Positions 1-8,847 of a DNA stretch of 53,182 bases are shown piece by piece (position 1 is the first letter of the stretch; every line of letters begins with the position of its first letter). This DNA comes from Acidobacterium sp. GTDB lineage: Bacteria > Acidobacteriota > Terriglobia > Terriglobales > Acidobacteriaceae. The DNA lies in NCBI GenBank assembly GCA_003131625.1, contig PKVY01000087.1, positions 9,637-62,818 on the forward strand, in the 5' to 3' direction. Made by a program: the position numbers and the translations under genes. Below the pieces are notes generated by a model. The model saw nothing but the letters and a program-made list of their open reading frames with translations, was not told the origin of the DNA and did no database searches.

Positions 1-54
1 CGAAAGTACCGTCCACCCCGCCCAGAATGCCACCACGGTCGGACGAGGGATCGC

Positions 55-1182
55 CTACCGGCCGCTGTCAAAGGGTGGATCCAACGTCTCTCTGGTGGAA
101 TCGAGTGGCGGACGACCCTGGCCGGAGGTTATGCCAGGCGCCGGCTGTTCCTCTTTTGCACTCTTGTGTGTTCGCGGCTCACATCCGCAGGAGCAGCGCA
201 CGACCAGCTCTACGGGGAGGATCACGCGGTGGCCCGGTTTGGGCCCCTCGCTGCCGAGGATGCGCTGGAACAGCAGGTTCGCCGCCACCTCGCCGAGTTG
301 GTAGATGGGCTGACGAACGACGGTGAGCGCCGGCTGCAGCACATCCGCCATTTCGAAGTCGTCAAAACCCGCCATTGCTATTTGCCGGGGGATGTGGATC
401 CCGGATGCGCTGAGCGCGTGCAGGGCGTAGCGCATGCACAAATTGTTGCCGGCGAAAAGAGCGGTGGGCGGCTCGGGGCTGTTCAGCATGGAACGAAGAA
501 GAGCGGCTGTTTCCTCCGGCGAGCCGCACTCGATGTAAGGCTGAGGAGAGTGACCCGCGCCGGACATGGCTTCGCGATATCCCGCGTAGCGGGCCTTCAT
601 GGTGTAGAGCGTCCTGCTGAGGCCCAGAAACGCAATCGAGCGATGGCCGTGACCGAGGAGATGCTCCACCGCAATCCTGGCGCCTGCGCGGTTCGGGACC
701 AGAACTGAGTCGAAACGTGAGCCCCGCACAGGGCGATCCACGGTGACGACGTGCACCCGGGAGAACGCTTCGCCGCTGTAATAGCGGTCGTTGTCCGATA
801 CCGGAATGATGACAAGGCCATCGACCTGGCGGCGGAGCATGAGGCTGGTCTGCTTCTGTTCAATGTCCGGATTCTCATCGGAAGTGGTGAGGATAACCGA
901 GTAGCCGTGCTGCTTAGCCACCGTAGAAATTGCATGGGCGCAGGTCGCGAAAAACGGGTCGTACAGATAAGGAACGATCACGCCGATAGTTTTGGAATTG
1001 ACCGCGCGCAGACTTCGAGCGACTTCGTTGGGCTGGTAGTGCAGAATTTTGATGGCCCGATAGACCCGCTCCGCGGTTGTTGCCGAGACGCCGGCGCTTC
1101 CCGTCAGGACGCGAGATACGGTCATTTTTCCGACCCCGGCCAAACGGGCCACGTCGGCCATCGTCGCATTGCGCTGGATCAT
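55..1182 (-). CDS. LacI-family transcriptional regulator
   Basis: DNA-binding regulator, 375 aa, cytoplasmic. The N-terminus has the LacI helix-turn-helix (MADVARLAGVGKMTVSRVL, about residues 8-26) and a hinge helix (NEVARSLR) leading into a periplasmic-binding-protein-like sensor domain. Family landmarks include IGVIVPYLYDPFF, DGLVIIPVS, VTVDRPV, and FDDFEMADVLQPALTVVRQP near the end. This architecture usually binds a sugar or nucleoside. About 30 residues beyond the usual LacI end (after VVRCSCGC) are low-complexity and charged. An AAGGCGG ribosome site precedes the ATG. A perfect 12-bp palindrome about 140 bp upstream could be its operator. It may control the glycosidase and TonB-receptor genes elsewhere in the window, but that is inference; the ligand is unknown. 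Confidence 0.93.
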   Translation of the reverse strand: MIQRNATMADVARLAGVGKMTVSRVLTGSAGVSATTAERVYRAIKILHYQPNEVARSLRAVNSKTIGVIVPYLYDPFFATCAHAISTVAKQHGYSVILTTSDENPDIEQKQTSLMLRRQVDGLVIIPVSDNDRYYSGEAFSRVHVVTVDRPVRGSRFDSVLVPNRAGARIAVEHLLGHGHRSIAFLGLSRTLYTMKARYAGYREAMSGAGHSPQPYIECGSPEETAALLRSMLNSPEPPTALFAGNNLCMRYALHALSASGIHIPRQIAMAGFDDFEMADVLQPALTVVRQPIYQLGEVAANLLFQRILGSEGPKPGHRVILPVELVVRCSCGCEPRTHKSAKEEQPAPGITSGQGRPPLDSTRETLDPPFDSGR

Positions 1183-1321
1183 GCCGCCTTTTTGTTCCCG
1201 TTCTTCAATGTATTCCTGGCGGCGGCGGCCAAGTCGCTTATGTTAACAAAGCGGGGGTTTGTGTGCCCCTTCAGTAATCACGCGCTTCGGTAATCAGGAC
1301 CCGAGCGAACCCGTATCAAAA

Positions 1322-1333
1322 CATTTCGAAATG
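1322..1333. promoter_or_regulatory. Palindrome upstream of the LacI-family gene (possible operator)
   Basis: CATTTCGAAATG is a perfect 12-bp palindrome with a central CG, the symmetry typical of LacI-family operators. It lies in the 245-bp gap between the LacI-family gene and the 3' end of the TPR gene. The rest of that gap has no gene that I can support. Autoregulation is inferred. Confidence 0.35.
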
Positions 1334-1427
1334 GGAAGTTTGTCATCGCGCACTTCTCTGGCGCTGCACTGACTGCGGTCCTGGCAACCAATCAGACAAG
1401 CTCATATCGGCGTGACTTTAGCCGGCT

Positions 1428-3440
1428 CTATTTTGAGGCAGTCTGAAGGAGGCGTTTCGCTGAGGCCAGGTCTTTGCGGAGGCCCTCATCGCCAGGAACA
1501 AGCAAAGATGCAGCCCCGAGTTTTCCATAGGCTGCATGCGCGTCCCCGTTCTTCAGCAGCGTTTCGCCCTGGGAGCGGAGGGTCTTCGCGAGATCCGGAT
1601 GCGTGCGCGCCAGGTCCCGGGAAATAGGCTCACCCTGGGATCGGTTACCGCTCATGATCAGAGCCTCCACCAGCAGGACTCGGGCCTCGAGGAGATCGTC
1701 CGCGCCCAGGCTGCTCACTTTCAACTCACTGTCGAATGCGCGAACGGCGCCGGGGCCATCTCCGCGCTCCAGGGCAATTTCGCCCACCACGCGCAGCGCA
1801 TCCGGAGTTTGCGGATTCCCGGACAGCGCGGCCTGGGCAAGATCGGCGGCGCGTGCGACATCGCCAAGATCGAGCCATGCGACGGCCTCGCGAGCCTGCA
1901 CCTGCGGGTCAGGGGCAATTGTGCTGAGGTCCGCCAATGTGTCTTCAGCCTGGGCCCTCTGGCCCGCACGTGCGAATGCCGCGGCCGCCGTTGCTTCGAC
2001 CAGCGGTTTGGATGACAGAGCGGGACCAAAGAACTGGAACGTCGCCGACGCCTCAGAGTATTCTCCGGTTTCGAACAACGCCATACCCAGATAAGCGCGC
2101 GCGGTGGCGTCGTCGGAGTGAATCGCGATCTCCTGGCGCAGCGCTTTTTCGCTCTCTTCATATGAGCCACTGAGGAACGCCGCAAACCCGAGATTCCGCA
2201 TCACGGGATCGAGCGCTGGATCGTCTTCAGCGGCGTAGTGGAACGGCAGGACGGCGGCGGCGTAGTCGTGTTTGCGCGCCAGCGCCGTGCCCATATCGTT
2301 GAGGCTGTTGGCCACCACTTCGCGCAGTTGCCGGGGTGTGGCCCTGACGCCGGCTTTCTTTACAGTTACCATCCCTGGAAGCTGGGAGGGATTGCCGGGG
2401 GCGCCGGCGGCCGCAAGACCGGCGCCGGCATCGGAACTGCGCTCCCCAAAGTCGGCTTGCGGCGCAATCTGCCGCTTCAGCGCGTCCTCGGCCGCGGTGT
2501 TCGCTGGATCGACGGCGGTTCCCTGCTCGTCAGCAATCCGATCCAGGATCAGCAGCGCGAGCCGCACCTGGCCGGGCTTTCCACGCTTGCTGCTTTCCTC
2601 CAGCGAGAGGTAGTGACGCAGCCCGTCGCCAGCCTCTGCCGGACGATCCTGGTCCCAGGCATTCATGCCTAGCTGGTACCAGGGTTCAGGCGCGGAGGGA
2701 TTGACGGCGAGGGCCGCGTGCAAGTGGATCGCAGCTGGCTCGTATTGATGGTATTGCGACTCGATTAAGCCGAGGGACAGATTGCTGGCGTATCCATCAG
2801 GATCGAGATGCTGCGCGGCGGTGAAAGCCCGCAGCGTCTGCTCGTTGTACTGGAAGCCATTGATCTCCCACGAAGCCATGCCGAGGGCAATCTGCGCTTC
2901 TCGCGAGTTGGGGTCAAGTTCGACGGCACGGGTTGCTTCGCGCAGTGCATCGTCGCGATCGGAGCACTGTTCCATGGTCTTGGAAAGCGCGATGCGGAGA
3001 TCGGCCGAGTCCGGATTGGTGCTCAGGATGTGTTTCTCGAGTTCCGCTGCGTCGGCGGTTTCGCCCGACGTGAGCTCCGAGCGTAACAGCAGAAGCTCTG
3101 TGGGCAGGTCGGAGACAAGCCGGTCGGAGGATGGCAGCACCTGAAGGGCTTTGCCGCTCTCCTGGTCCTGTGGGTCCACGGCGGTAAGCAAACGCAGAGA
3201 AGCCACGGCAAGGTCGCGGCTGTATTCGAGGATCGCATCCGGCTCGCCGGAGCTGACTGCGTATTGCTCGGCGAGGATGAGCGGTTTCAGCTCCGGGCCG
3301 AAGAGATCGGGATCGGTTGTGGCGTGGCTGGGGGTCGCCTGAGCCGGAGCCGGTCCGGCCGCACCGAACACGAGGAGAAGAACGAGCAATGGAACGCAGC
3401 CACCGTGAAGCCTGGACAAGAGGGTTGCGGACTCGGTCAT
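1428..3440 (-). CDS. Exported tetratricopeptide-repeat (TPR) protein
   Basis: 670 aa from the ATG at 3440, chosen because it begins 4 bp after the stop of the cytochrome gene and opens with a signal peptide (LLSRLHGGCVPLLVLLLVFG, cleavage near APAQA). A longer open frame upstream overlaps the cytochrome gene and is not believed. The rest is helical TPR units, for example ALREATRAVELDPNSREAQI, AIHLHAALAVNPSAPEPWY and AARAYLGMALFETGEYSEA-type repeats, probably 10 or more. TPR arrays are protein-binding scaffolds. The near-zero spacing implies co-translation with the multihaem cytochrome, so a role in an electron-transfer or envelope complex is plausible. The partner is unknown. Confidence 0.85.
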   Translation of the reverse strand: MTESATLLSRLHGGCVPLLVLLLVFGAAGPAPAQATPSHATTDPDLFGPELKPLILAEQYAVSSGEPDAILEYSRDLAVASLRLLTAVDPQDQESGKALQVLPSSDRLVSDLPTELLLLRSELTSGETADAAELEKHILSTNPDSADLRIALSKTMEQCSDRDDALREATRAVELDPNSREAQIALGMASWEINGFQYNEQTLRAFTAAQHLDPDGYASNLSLGLIESQYHQYEPAAIHLHAALAVNPSAPEPWYQLGMNAWDQDRPAEAGDGLRHYLSLEESSKRGKPGQVRLALLILDRIADEQGTAVDPANTAAEDALKRQIAPQADFGERSSDAGAGLAAAGAPGNPSQLPGMVTVKKAGVRATPRQLREVVANSLNDMGTALARKHDYAAAVLPFHYAAEDDPALDPVMRNLGFAAFLSGSYEESEKALRQEIAIHSDDATARAYLGMALFETGEYSEASATFQFFGPALSSKPLVEATAAAAFARAGQRAQAEDTLADLSTIAPDPQVQAREAVAWLDLGDVARAADLAQAALSGNPQTPDALRVVGEIALERGDGPGAVRAFDSELKVSSLGADDLLEARVLLVEALIMSGNRSQGEPISRDLARTHPDLAKTLRSQGETLLKNGDAHAAYGKLGAASLLVPGDEGLRKDLASAKRLLQTASK

Positions 3441-3444
3441 CGTC

Positions 3445-4611
3445 TCAATCCGGGAAAGGAACTCCGGCCTCGACAATACGGATGTCGTGATCGGTGAAGT
3501 CGTAATGAATGCCGGCCATCTTGATTTTTTCCATGTGGCAGGACGTGCAGCGAGACTTTGCCACAGGGCAGGCAGCCTGAAGCGCAGATCCGCGTGCGCT
3601 GCCGGCCGCGCCGTTGGCATGACAACGGAGGCACGCCGAATCGTAAGCGGCGGCATCGCGTTCCAGTGGCTGATGGGGATTGTGGCAGGCGAAGCAGGTG
3701 AGCCGGGCATCGCCGGCTCGACCCCAGCAGCGGCTTTTCTCCAGCCGGTAGGCGGGAAAACGCGCGGTGAGCGGGCCGACAACCCCCATCAGCTCGGCGT
3801 CTTTCGGAGTCGAGTGACAGGCCCCACAGAAATCGACGGAGACCGCGGGAGAATAATGGGCGGGGTTCACGATCTCCAGGTCGTCGTCATCTCCCGCGTC
3901 CATGGCTGCGACATGAGCTCGGCCGGGACCATGACAGGCCTCGCATGTGATGCCTGGCTGGTAATGCGCAGCGCTCAGCGGTTCGGTGGTGGTGAGTGCC
4001 GTGGCATGACAGGAGTAGCACTCGCGGGCTTCGAACTCGGCAAGCTTGCGCCCCTCCGCCATTTCCAGGGAGACGGGCGGAGCTGCCAGGCGTCCGGGAG
4101 TCCGGTCGAAACCGTGGAGGTCGGCAAAGTAGTTGAACCGGCTTTCGTAAAGCTGCCCCTTTTCCCACCAGAGATAACTTTGGGCGATGGCGCCGGATCC
4201 AAATGCCCACTGCAACAGCTCCGCATGCTCGTGCGTTCCATCGCTGACAGAGAGAATGAATGAACCGTTCACTCGGCCAACTTTGTAGCGCCAGGATCCG
4301 AACGTGAAGATGGGCCCGGTGTGCGTGGCGAGGACCTGCGAACTTGCTGCAGGCATCAGGGTGCGCGCCATCTGGGTTGTGATTTGGGTGCGGGCAATGC
4401 CAGCGTGACACCCAGCGCAGGCGGCCTCCCCCGCGAATTTTGACTCATCCGTGACCTGCCGGGTGGGCCACCATTGCGCCTGCTTCAGATGCTCACGGGT
4501 GGTGGAAGGCGCCGGGGGTGCGGCATTCTCCGGCCCATGCGCAAGCGCGGTTGCCATCACGGCCCCGCTCATGAGAAGAAGCAGCGACAGTTTCCAGCCG
4601 GAAGAATGCAT
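3445..4611 (-). CDS. Seven-haem exported c-type cytochrome
   Basis: 388 aa with a signal peptide (WKLSLLLLMSGAVMATALA). Seven CXXCH haem c sites are visible: CAGCH 65, CYSCH 198, CEACH 223, CGACH 262, CFACH 306, CLRCH 327, CTSCH 355. Their spacing resembles the cytochrome c554/NrfB-like multihaem group, which moves electrons in the periplasm or at the outer membrane. A GTG at 4632 would add seven residues before the signal peptide; the ATG is preferred because it starts a normal n-region, though neither has a strong ribosome site. It lies 96 bp downstream of the TPR duplicate pair and immediately upstream of a TPR gene. No catalytic domain is apparent, so electron transfer rather than a specific reaction is assigned. 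Confidence 0.88.
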   Translation of the reverse strand: MHSSGWKLSLLLLMSGAVMATALAHGPENAAPPAPSTTREHLKQAQWWPTRQVTDESKFAGEAACAGCHAGIARTQITTQMARTLMPAASSQVLATHTGPIFTFGSWRYKVGRVNGSFILSVSDGTHEHAELLQWAFGSGAIAQSYLWWEKGQLYESRFNYFADLHGFDRTPGRLAAPPVSLEMAEGRKLAEFEARECYSCHATALTTTEPLSAAHYQPGITCEACHGPGRAHVAAMDAGDDDDLEIVNPAHYSPAVSVDFCGACHSTPKDAELMGVVGPLTARFPAYRLEKSRCWGRAGDARLTCFACHNPHQPLERDAAAYDSACLRCHANGAAGSARGSALQAACPVAKSRCTSCHMEKIKMAGIHYDFTDHDIRIVEAGVPFPD

Positions 4612-4707
4612 GGGCAGGGGAAGCACTATCACTCTACCAGCAGCGAAAGTCGAAGGGCTACGGGGCGATCCATCCCCGCCCAGACGTCCTGTCGAGGCAA
4701 CCCGGCG

Positions 4708-5838
4708 CTATTTTGCCGTCGGGGGCACTACTTTCTCCAGCTGAGCGATCTGCTGCTTCACCATGTCCACGTTGGGTCCGGGCGGCATATAGGTAAGGCA
4801 ATGCCGCAGGTGTTCCAAAGCGCCCGCGTACTCGCCCCTTCCGGCCAGAATGACAGCCAGAAGCTGTTCGGTGTTCGGCGCACGGTGGCTGGGGTCCATG
4901 GACAGCGAGGTCTCGGCGCTGGTCTCGGCCTGAGAGCGATTGCCAAGGTTCAAGTTACCCACGGCGTTGAAATACCAAATCTGCGGGCTACCGGCCGGGT
5001 TGAGTTTCAACGCCTGATTGGTCGCGTCCCTCACAGCCTGCCAGTTCTTTTGCAGGGCGGAAAGCTCAGCAATGGGCTCGTAAGGCGGGATGTAATTGGG
5101 ATCGGCCGCCGCCGACTTTTCATAGGCAGCCAAAGCATCCTGAGCGTTGTCCTTCTCTTCGAGCTGGCCAAGATGGTACCAGGCCTCGGCAAACTTCGGA
5201 TCGATACTCACTGCCTTCTGCAGGTGGTGACGGGCGCTGTCGAAGTGCTTGTCAAGGTCGTCGTTGTGCGCCTTATCAAACTCCTTGAGAGCGTCGGCCG
5301 AAGCTGATTCCGTTGTCAGGCTGACGCTAGAGCCGGCTGCCCGCTCGTCCGGAGTGAGCATAATTGTGCCGATCGATGGATCGTCCTCCAGTGTGCGGTT
5401 GGCAATGGTCACTCGTGTAGATGCGAAGCCTTCCACAAGGGCGCTGACACTGCATCCCACCAGCTCCGATGGCTGTGCATGATTCGGATCTTTCTTTTGC
5501 GAGATGACCTCGCTGCTCCTGGCGGGAGCCTGGATGTAAAAGCCTCCCTTTGGATCGGCAACCGTGTTGTAGCGCGACTTCCCGTCGCAGGTCACGACCA
5601 CCGGAATGGGATCCCAGGGCAGTTTGCCAGCCGCCATCGCCACCTTGCCGAAGAACTGCATGCTCCCCGTCTGCTTGTTCATGAGCTGGTCCATATTGGC
5701 GTACTTGCCCACGGCGCTGGTTGCTTCCGCGCCACCGCTATTCACCATGGAGGAGGGACTTTGTTGCTGCGCCTGCAGAGCGGCCCAGCAAACCCACCAC
5801 GCGCTCAGGATTCCCGCGATCAGCAGCTTGATCTTCAT
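4708..5838 (-). CDS. Exported TPR protein, copy B of a tandem duplicate
   Basis: 376 aa, start preceded by GGAGGA. It has a signal peptide (LLIAGILSAWWVCWAALQAQ), then a beta-rich carboxypeptidase-regulatory-like segment (about 60-165; FFGKVAMAAGKLPWDPIPVV). A TPR half follows (about 195-376; HHLQKAVSIDPKFAEAWYHL). It lies 18 bp after copy A. From ALKEFDKAHN to the end I count about ten substitutions between the copies, while the first 60 residues differ widely. The fold suggests a secreted scaffold or sugar/protein-binding protein; function unknown. It is probably in one transcript with copy A, the cytochrome and the next TPR gene. Confidence 0.85.
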   Translation of the reverse strand: MKIKLLIAGILSAWWVCWAALQAQQQSPSSMVNSGGAEATSAVGKYANMDQLMNKQTGSMQFFGKVAMAAGKLPWDPIPVVVTCDGKSRYNTVADPKGGFYIQAPARSSEVISQKKDPNHAQPSELVGCSVSALVEGFASTRVTIANRTLEDDPSIGTIMLTPDERAAGSSVSLTTESASADALKEFDKAHNDDLDKHFDSARHHLQKAVSIDPKFAEAWYHLGQLEEKDNAQDALAAYEKSAAADPNYIPPYEPIAELSALQKNWQAVRDATNQALKLNPAGSPQIWYFNAVGNLNLGNRSQAETSAETSLSMDPSHRAPNTEQLLAVILAGRGEYAGALEHLRHCLTYMPPGPNVDMVKQQIAQLEKVVPPTAK

Positions 5839-5856
5839 AGGGGGTCCTCCGGAATT

Positions 5857-6984
5857 CTATTTTGCCGTCGGGGGCGCCACTTTCTCCAGCTGAGCGATCT
5901 GCTGCTTCACCACGTCCACGTTGGGTCCGGGCGGCATATAGGTAAGGCAATGCCGCAGGTGTTCCAAAGCGCCCGCGTACTCGCCCCTTCCGGCGAGCAT
6001 GACAGCCAGAAGCTGTTCGGTGTTCGGCGCACGGTGGCTGGGATCCATGGACAGCGAGGTCTCGGCGCTGGTCTCGGCCTGAGAGCGGTTGCCGAGGTTC
6101 AAGTTGCCCACGGCGTTGAAATACCAAATCTGCGGGGTACCGGCCGGATTGAGTTTCAATGCCTGGTTGGTGGCATCCGTCACGGCCTGCCAGTTCTTTT
6201 GCAGGGCGGAAAGCTCAGCAATGGGCTCGTACGGTGAGATGTAACTGGGATCGGCCGCCGCCGCCTTTTCATAGGCAGCCAAAGCATCCTGAGGGTTGTC
6301 CTTCTCGTCGAGCTGGCCAAGATGGTACCAGGCCTCGGCAAATTTCGGATCGATACTGACGGCCTTCTGCAGGTGGTGGCGCGCGCTGTCGAAGTGCTTG
6401 TCAAGGTCATCGTTGTGCGCTTTATCGAACTCCTTCAGTGCGTCCGGGGGCGCCGATTCCGTTGTCGAGCTGAAGCTTGAGCCGGCTGCGCGCTCATCCC
6501 GGCTCAGGGTGATCGTGCCAAGAGAGGGATCGTCCTCAAGGGTGCGATTGGCAATCGTCAGCCGTGTGGATGTAAAACCTTCCACGAGCGCGCTGACGCT
6601 GCATCCCACCAGCGCTGACGGTGCGGCATGGTTCGGATCTTTCTTTTCCGGGGATAGCTCGCTGCTCCTGCCGGCAGCCACGATGTAAAAGCCTCCCTTG
6701 GCATCCGCCACCGTGTTGTAGCGCGCCGTGCCGCCGCAGGTCACCACCACCGGAATGGGATCCCAGGGCAATTTGCCGGCGGCCATCGCCACCTTGCCGA
6801 AGAACTGCAGGCTCCCGGTCTGCTTATTCAGAAGCTCGCCAAAATTGGCGTCTTTGCCCACGGTGCTGGATTCTTCCGGGCCGCCGCCATTCGACCCCGT
6901 GGAGGGGCTTACCTGCCCCTGCATCCCGGTCCATGAAACACAGGAAAGGCTCAAAATTGCGGCGATCAGCAGCTGGAACTTCAT
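5857..6984 (-). CDS. Exported TPR protein, copy A of a tandem duplicate
   Basis: 375 aa, same layout as its downstream copy: signal peptide (LLIAAILSLSCVSWTGMQGQ), a carboxypeptidase-regulatory-like beta domain, then TPRs. It is the first gene of a minus-strand set of four (copy A, copy B, seven-haem cytochrome, TPR protein). A good -10 (TATAAT, 7009-7014) lies about 25 bp before the ATG, giving a short leader with GAGAG as a weak ribosome site. Function is unknown. Conservation of the TPR half with a divergent N-terminus suggests the mature N-end is the varying surface, or recent gene conversion of the 3' part. Confidence 0.86.
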   Translation of the reverse strand: MKFQLLIAAILSLSCVSWTGMQGQVSPSTGSNGGGPEESSTVGKDANFGELLNKQTGSLQFFGKVAMAAGKLPWDPIPVVVTCGGTARYNTVADAKGGFYIVAAGRSSELSPEKKDPNHAAPSALVGCSVSALVEGFTSTRLTIANRTLEDDPSLGTITLSRDERAAGSSFSSTTESAPPDALKEFDKAHNDDLDKHFDSARHHLQKAVSIDPKFAEAWYHLGQLDEKDNPQDALAAYEKAAAADPSYISPYEPIAELSALQKNWQAVTDATNQALKLNPAGTPQIWYFNAVGNLNLGNRSQAETSAETSLSMDPSHRAPNTEQLLAVMLAGRGEYAGALEHLRHCLTYMPPGPNVDVVKQQIAQLEKVAPPTAK

Positions 6985-7008
6985 GGAGCACTCTCACATT
7001 CGCAAAAC

Positions 7009-7014
7009 ATTATA
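7009..7014 (-). promoter_or_regulatory. -10 box for the TPR/cytochrome set
   Basis: Reads TATAAT on the minus strand, inside GAGTATAATG, about 25 bp before the ATG of TPR copy A. No convincing -35 is seen at 17 bp. Confidence 0.55.
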
Positions 7015-7079
7015 CTCACTCGCACCAGGGCACGGAACACGCGCCATCGCCGCTACGTCAGGATCGAAAACCGATGGAA

Positions 7080-8810
7080 TCAAAGCCACTTGCCAGTCCC
7101 CTCGACGATGGTGATGTAGCGATTCAGAGGCAGGTCGGAGAATCGCTCAGTGGCGCCGCCGGGCATTGGCCAGTTGACCTCGACGCTGTCGATTTTGGGC
7201 CTCTGGCCAATACCCAGGACCATCCTGGGATCGTGAGACGAAAGGAAGCTGCCGCCCCCAACCTTGACGCGCGAGCGCTTCAGATCCCCGGCCTGATAAC
7301 TGACGCGGGCTCCAACCGCATCCGGGTTGCACTTGCGCCCGATCAGATGGACGCCGAGCCAGTTGTTTCGCCGGCCGGCCTGATTACGCAGCAGCAGGGG
7401 CGCCTCATCGTTGGGGACAATGAGCACATCGACGCCGCCGTCATTGTCGAAATCGCCGATGGCCAGGCCGCGCGCGGGGAAAGTTCGGGAAAACGCCGGC
7501 CCGCTCTCCGCGCTCACATCCCGAAATATCTTCCCCTCATGATGAAAGAGAAGCAACCGCTGCCTCCACTGAATCCGCCCTGAGGCCTCCTGCAGCAGCT
7601 CGTCGGGAAACCCATTGGCCGCGATCAGGTCAAGGTCGCCGTCATTATCGTAGTCAAGGAACTTCAGGCCCCAGCCGCTCATCCAGCGGGTCGGCATCCC
7701 GATGCCCACCTGGGTCGCAACATCGTCGAAACTGCCGTCGCCGTTATTTTGATAGAGGGAAAAAACCTCCTCGTCGATATTCGCGACGAACAGATCCATC
7801 CACCCATCCTGGTTGAAGTCAGCCGCGTCGACTCCCATCCCCGAGCGAGCGCGTCCATCTCTGCTGTAGGCGACGTCGGCCTCCAGACCCTTGTCTTCAA
7901 ACTTGCCGCCGCGGTTCATGTACAGACAGTTCGGCACCGTGTCGTTGGAAACAAACAGGTCCATCCAGCCATCGTTGTTCACGTCCGCAGCCACTACGCC
8001 CCATGCCTTCCCGAGGTGCTCGGCAATTCCCGCCGACTTACTCACATCCGTGAAAGTTCCGTCGCCGTTGTTATGGAACAGCCAACTGGGCTCCGGATTG
8101 AAGGTTGTGGGAATGCAGTAGTGGTGCACTCCGGCAGCATCGGTGGCGCAGCCGCGCGAAAGCTCGAATTGGGCAAACTGGCATACGAACAGGTCCAGCC
8201 TGCCATCGTTGTCGTAGTCGAACCAGACAGCGCTCGTACTCCACCCGCCGGCGCCGACTCCCGCCGCGTCCGTGACATCGGTGAAAGTCCCATCCCCGTT
8301 GTTGCGATACAGAATGTTTCGTCCGCATTGCGTCACGTACAAATCGGGGAAGCCGTCGCCGTTGTAATCCCCAACGGCAACTCCCTGTCCGTAGCCTCCG
8401 CCCGGCACCCGCGCTTTCTCTGTAACATCCGTAAATGTGCCGTCCCGATTGTTGCGATACAACGCATTGCGTAGCGGGTGAACGGGGGTGTAGAAGCTCG
8501 ATTTACCGCTGTTCACGAAATAGATATCCATCCACCCATCGTTGTCGTAATCGAGGAGGGCGCACCCCGCCCCGCTGCTCTCCGGAAGATATTTCTGTGC
8601 GGATCTGCCCGCATCGTGCACCCATCGAATGCCGCTCTTTTCAGCAGGCACCTCCTCGAAGGGATAGGGTGCCGGCAGAACAGCAGCCCGGCTCAGCGGG
8701 GTCCGACGCAGAGCGGAGCCTGCAGCGGCCAGAGCTAAACTCCGGAGCAGCTTGCGGCGAGAAAAATCTCCGCAAGGCCGGACGGCTCCGGATTGTGAAC
8801 GAAAGTGCAC
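7080..8810 (-). CDS. ASPIC/UnbV (CRTAC1-type) FG-GAP propeller protein
   Basis: 576 aa from GTG at 8810, chosen because AAGGGG sits 4 bp upstream and any earlier start would overlap the divergent TPR gene. A twin-arginine-like leader (FSRRKLLRSLALAAAG, about 16-31) suggests Tat export. At least seven calcium-binding FG-GAP/VCBS loops follow (DYDNDGWMDIYF, DYNGDGFPDLYV, DYDNDGRLDLFV, DVNNDGWMDLFV, DFNQDGWMDLFV, DYDNDGDLDLIA, DFDNDGGVDVLI), forming an integrin-alpha-like propeller. The ASPIC/UnbV C-terminal domain includes VGARVSYQAGDLKRSRVKVG and VEVNWPMPGG. It probably acts outside the cytoplasm. Acidobacterial relatives often pair with TPR proteins, as here. Ligand unknown. Confidence 0.9.
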   Translation of the reverse strand: MHFRSQSGAVRPCGDFSRRKLLRSLALAAAGSALRRTPLSRAAVLPAPYPFEEVPAEKSGIRWVHDAGRSAQKYLPESSGAGCALLDYDNDGWMDIYFVNSGKSSFYTPVHPLRNALYRNNRDGTFTDVTEKARVPGGGYGQGVAVGDYNGDGFPDLYVTQCGRNILYRNNGDGTFTDVTDAAGVGAGGWSTSAVWFDYDNDGRLDLFVCQFAQFELSRGCATDAAGVHHYCIPTTFNPEPSWLFHNNGDGTFTDVSKSAGIAEHLGKAWGVVAADVNNDGWMDLFVSNDTVPNCLYMNRGGKFEDKGLEADVAYSRDGRARSGMGVDAADFNQDGWMDLFVANIDEEVFSLYQNNGDGSFDDVATQVGIGMPTRWMSGWGLKFLDYDNDGDLDLIAANGFPDELLQEASGRIQWRQRLLLFHHEGKIFRDVSAESGPAFSRTFPARGLAIGDFDNDGGVDVLIVPNDEAPLLLRNQAGRRNNWLGVHLIGRKCNPDAVGARVSYQAGDLKRSRVKVGGGSFLSSHDPRMVLGIGQRPKIDSVEVNWPMPGGATERFSDLPLNRYITIVEGTGKWL

Positions 8811-8820
8811 GAAACCCCTT

Positions 8821-8828
8821 AGTATAAT
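8821..8828. promoter_or_regulatory. Possible shared -10 region of a divergent promoter
   Basis: AGTATAAT contains TATAAT on the plus strand (8823-8828, 19 bp before the TPR ATG) and TATACT on the minus strand (8821-8826, about 10 bp before the propeller GTG). The whole intergenic gap is only 37 bp. Convincing -35 boxes are not visible. Confidence 0.4.
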
Positions 8829-8847
8829 TGGCGATTGGACATACCCC

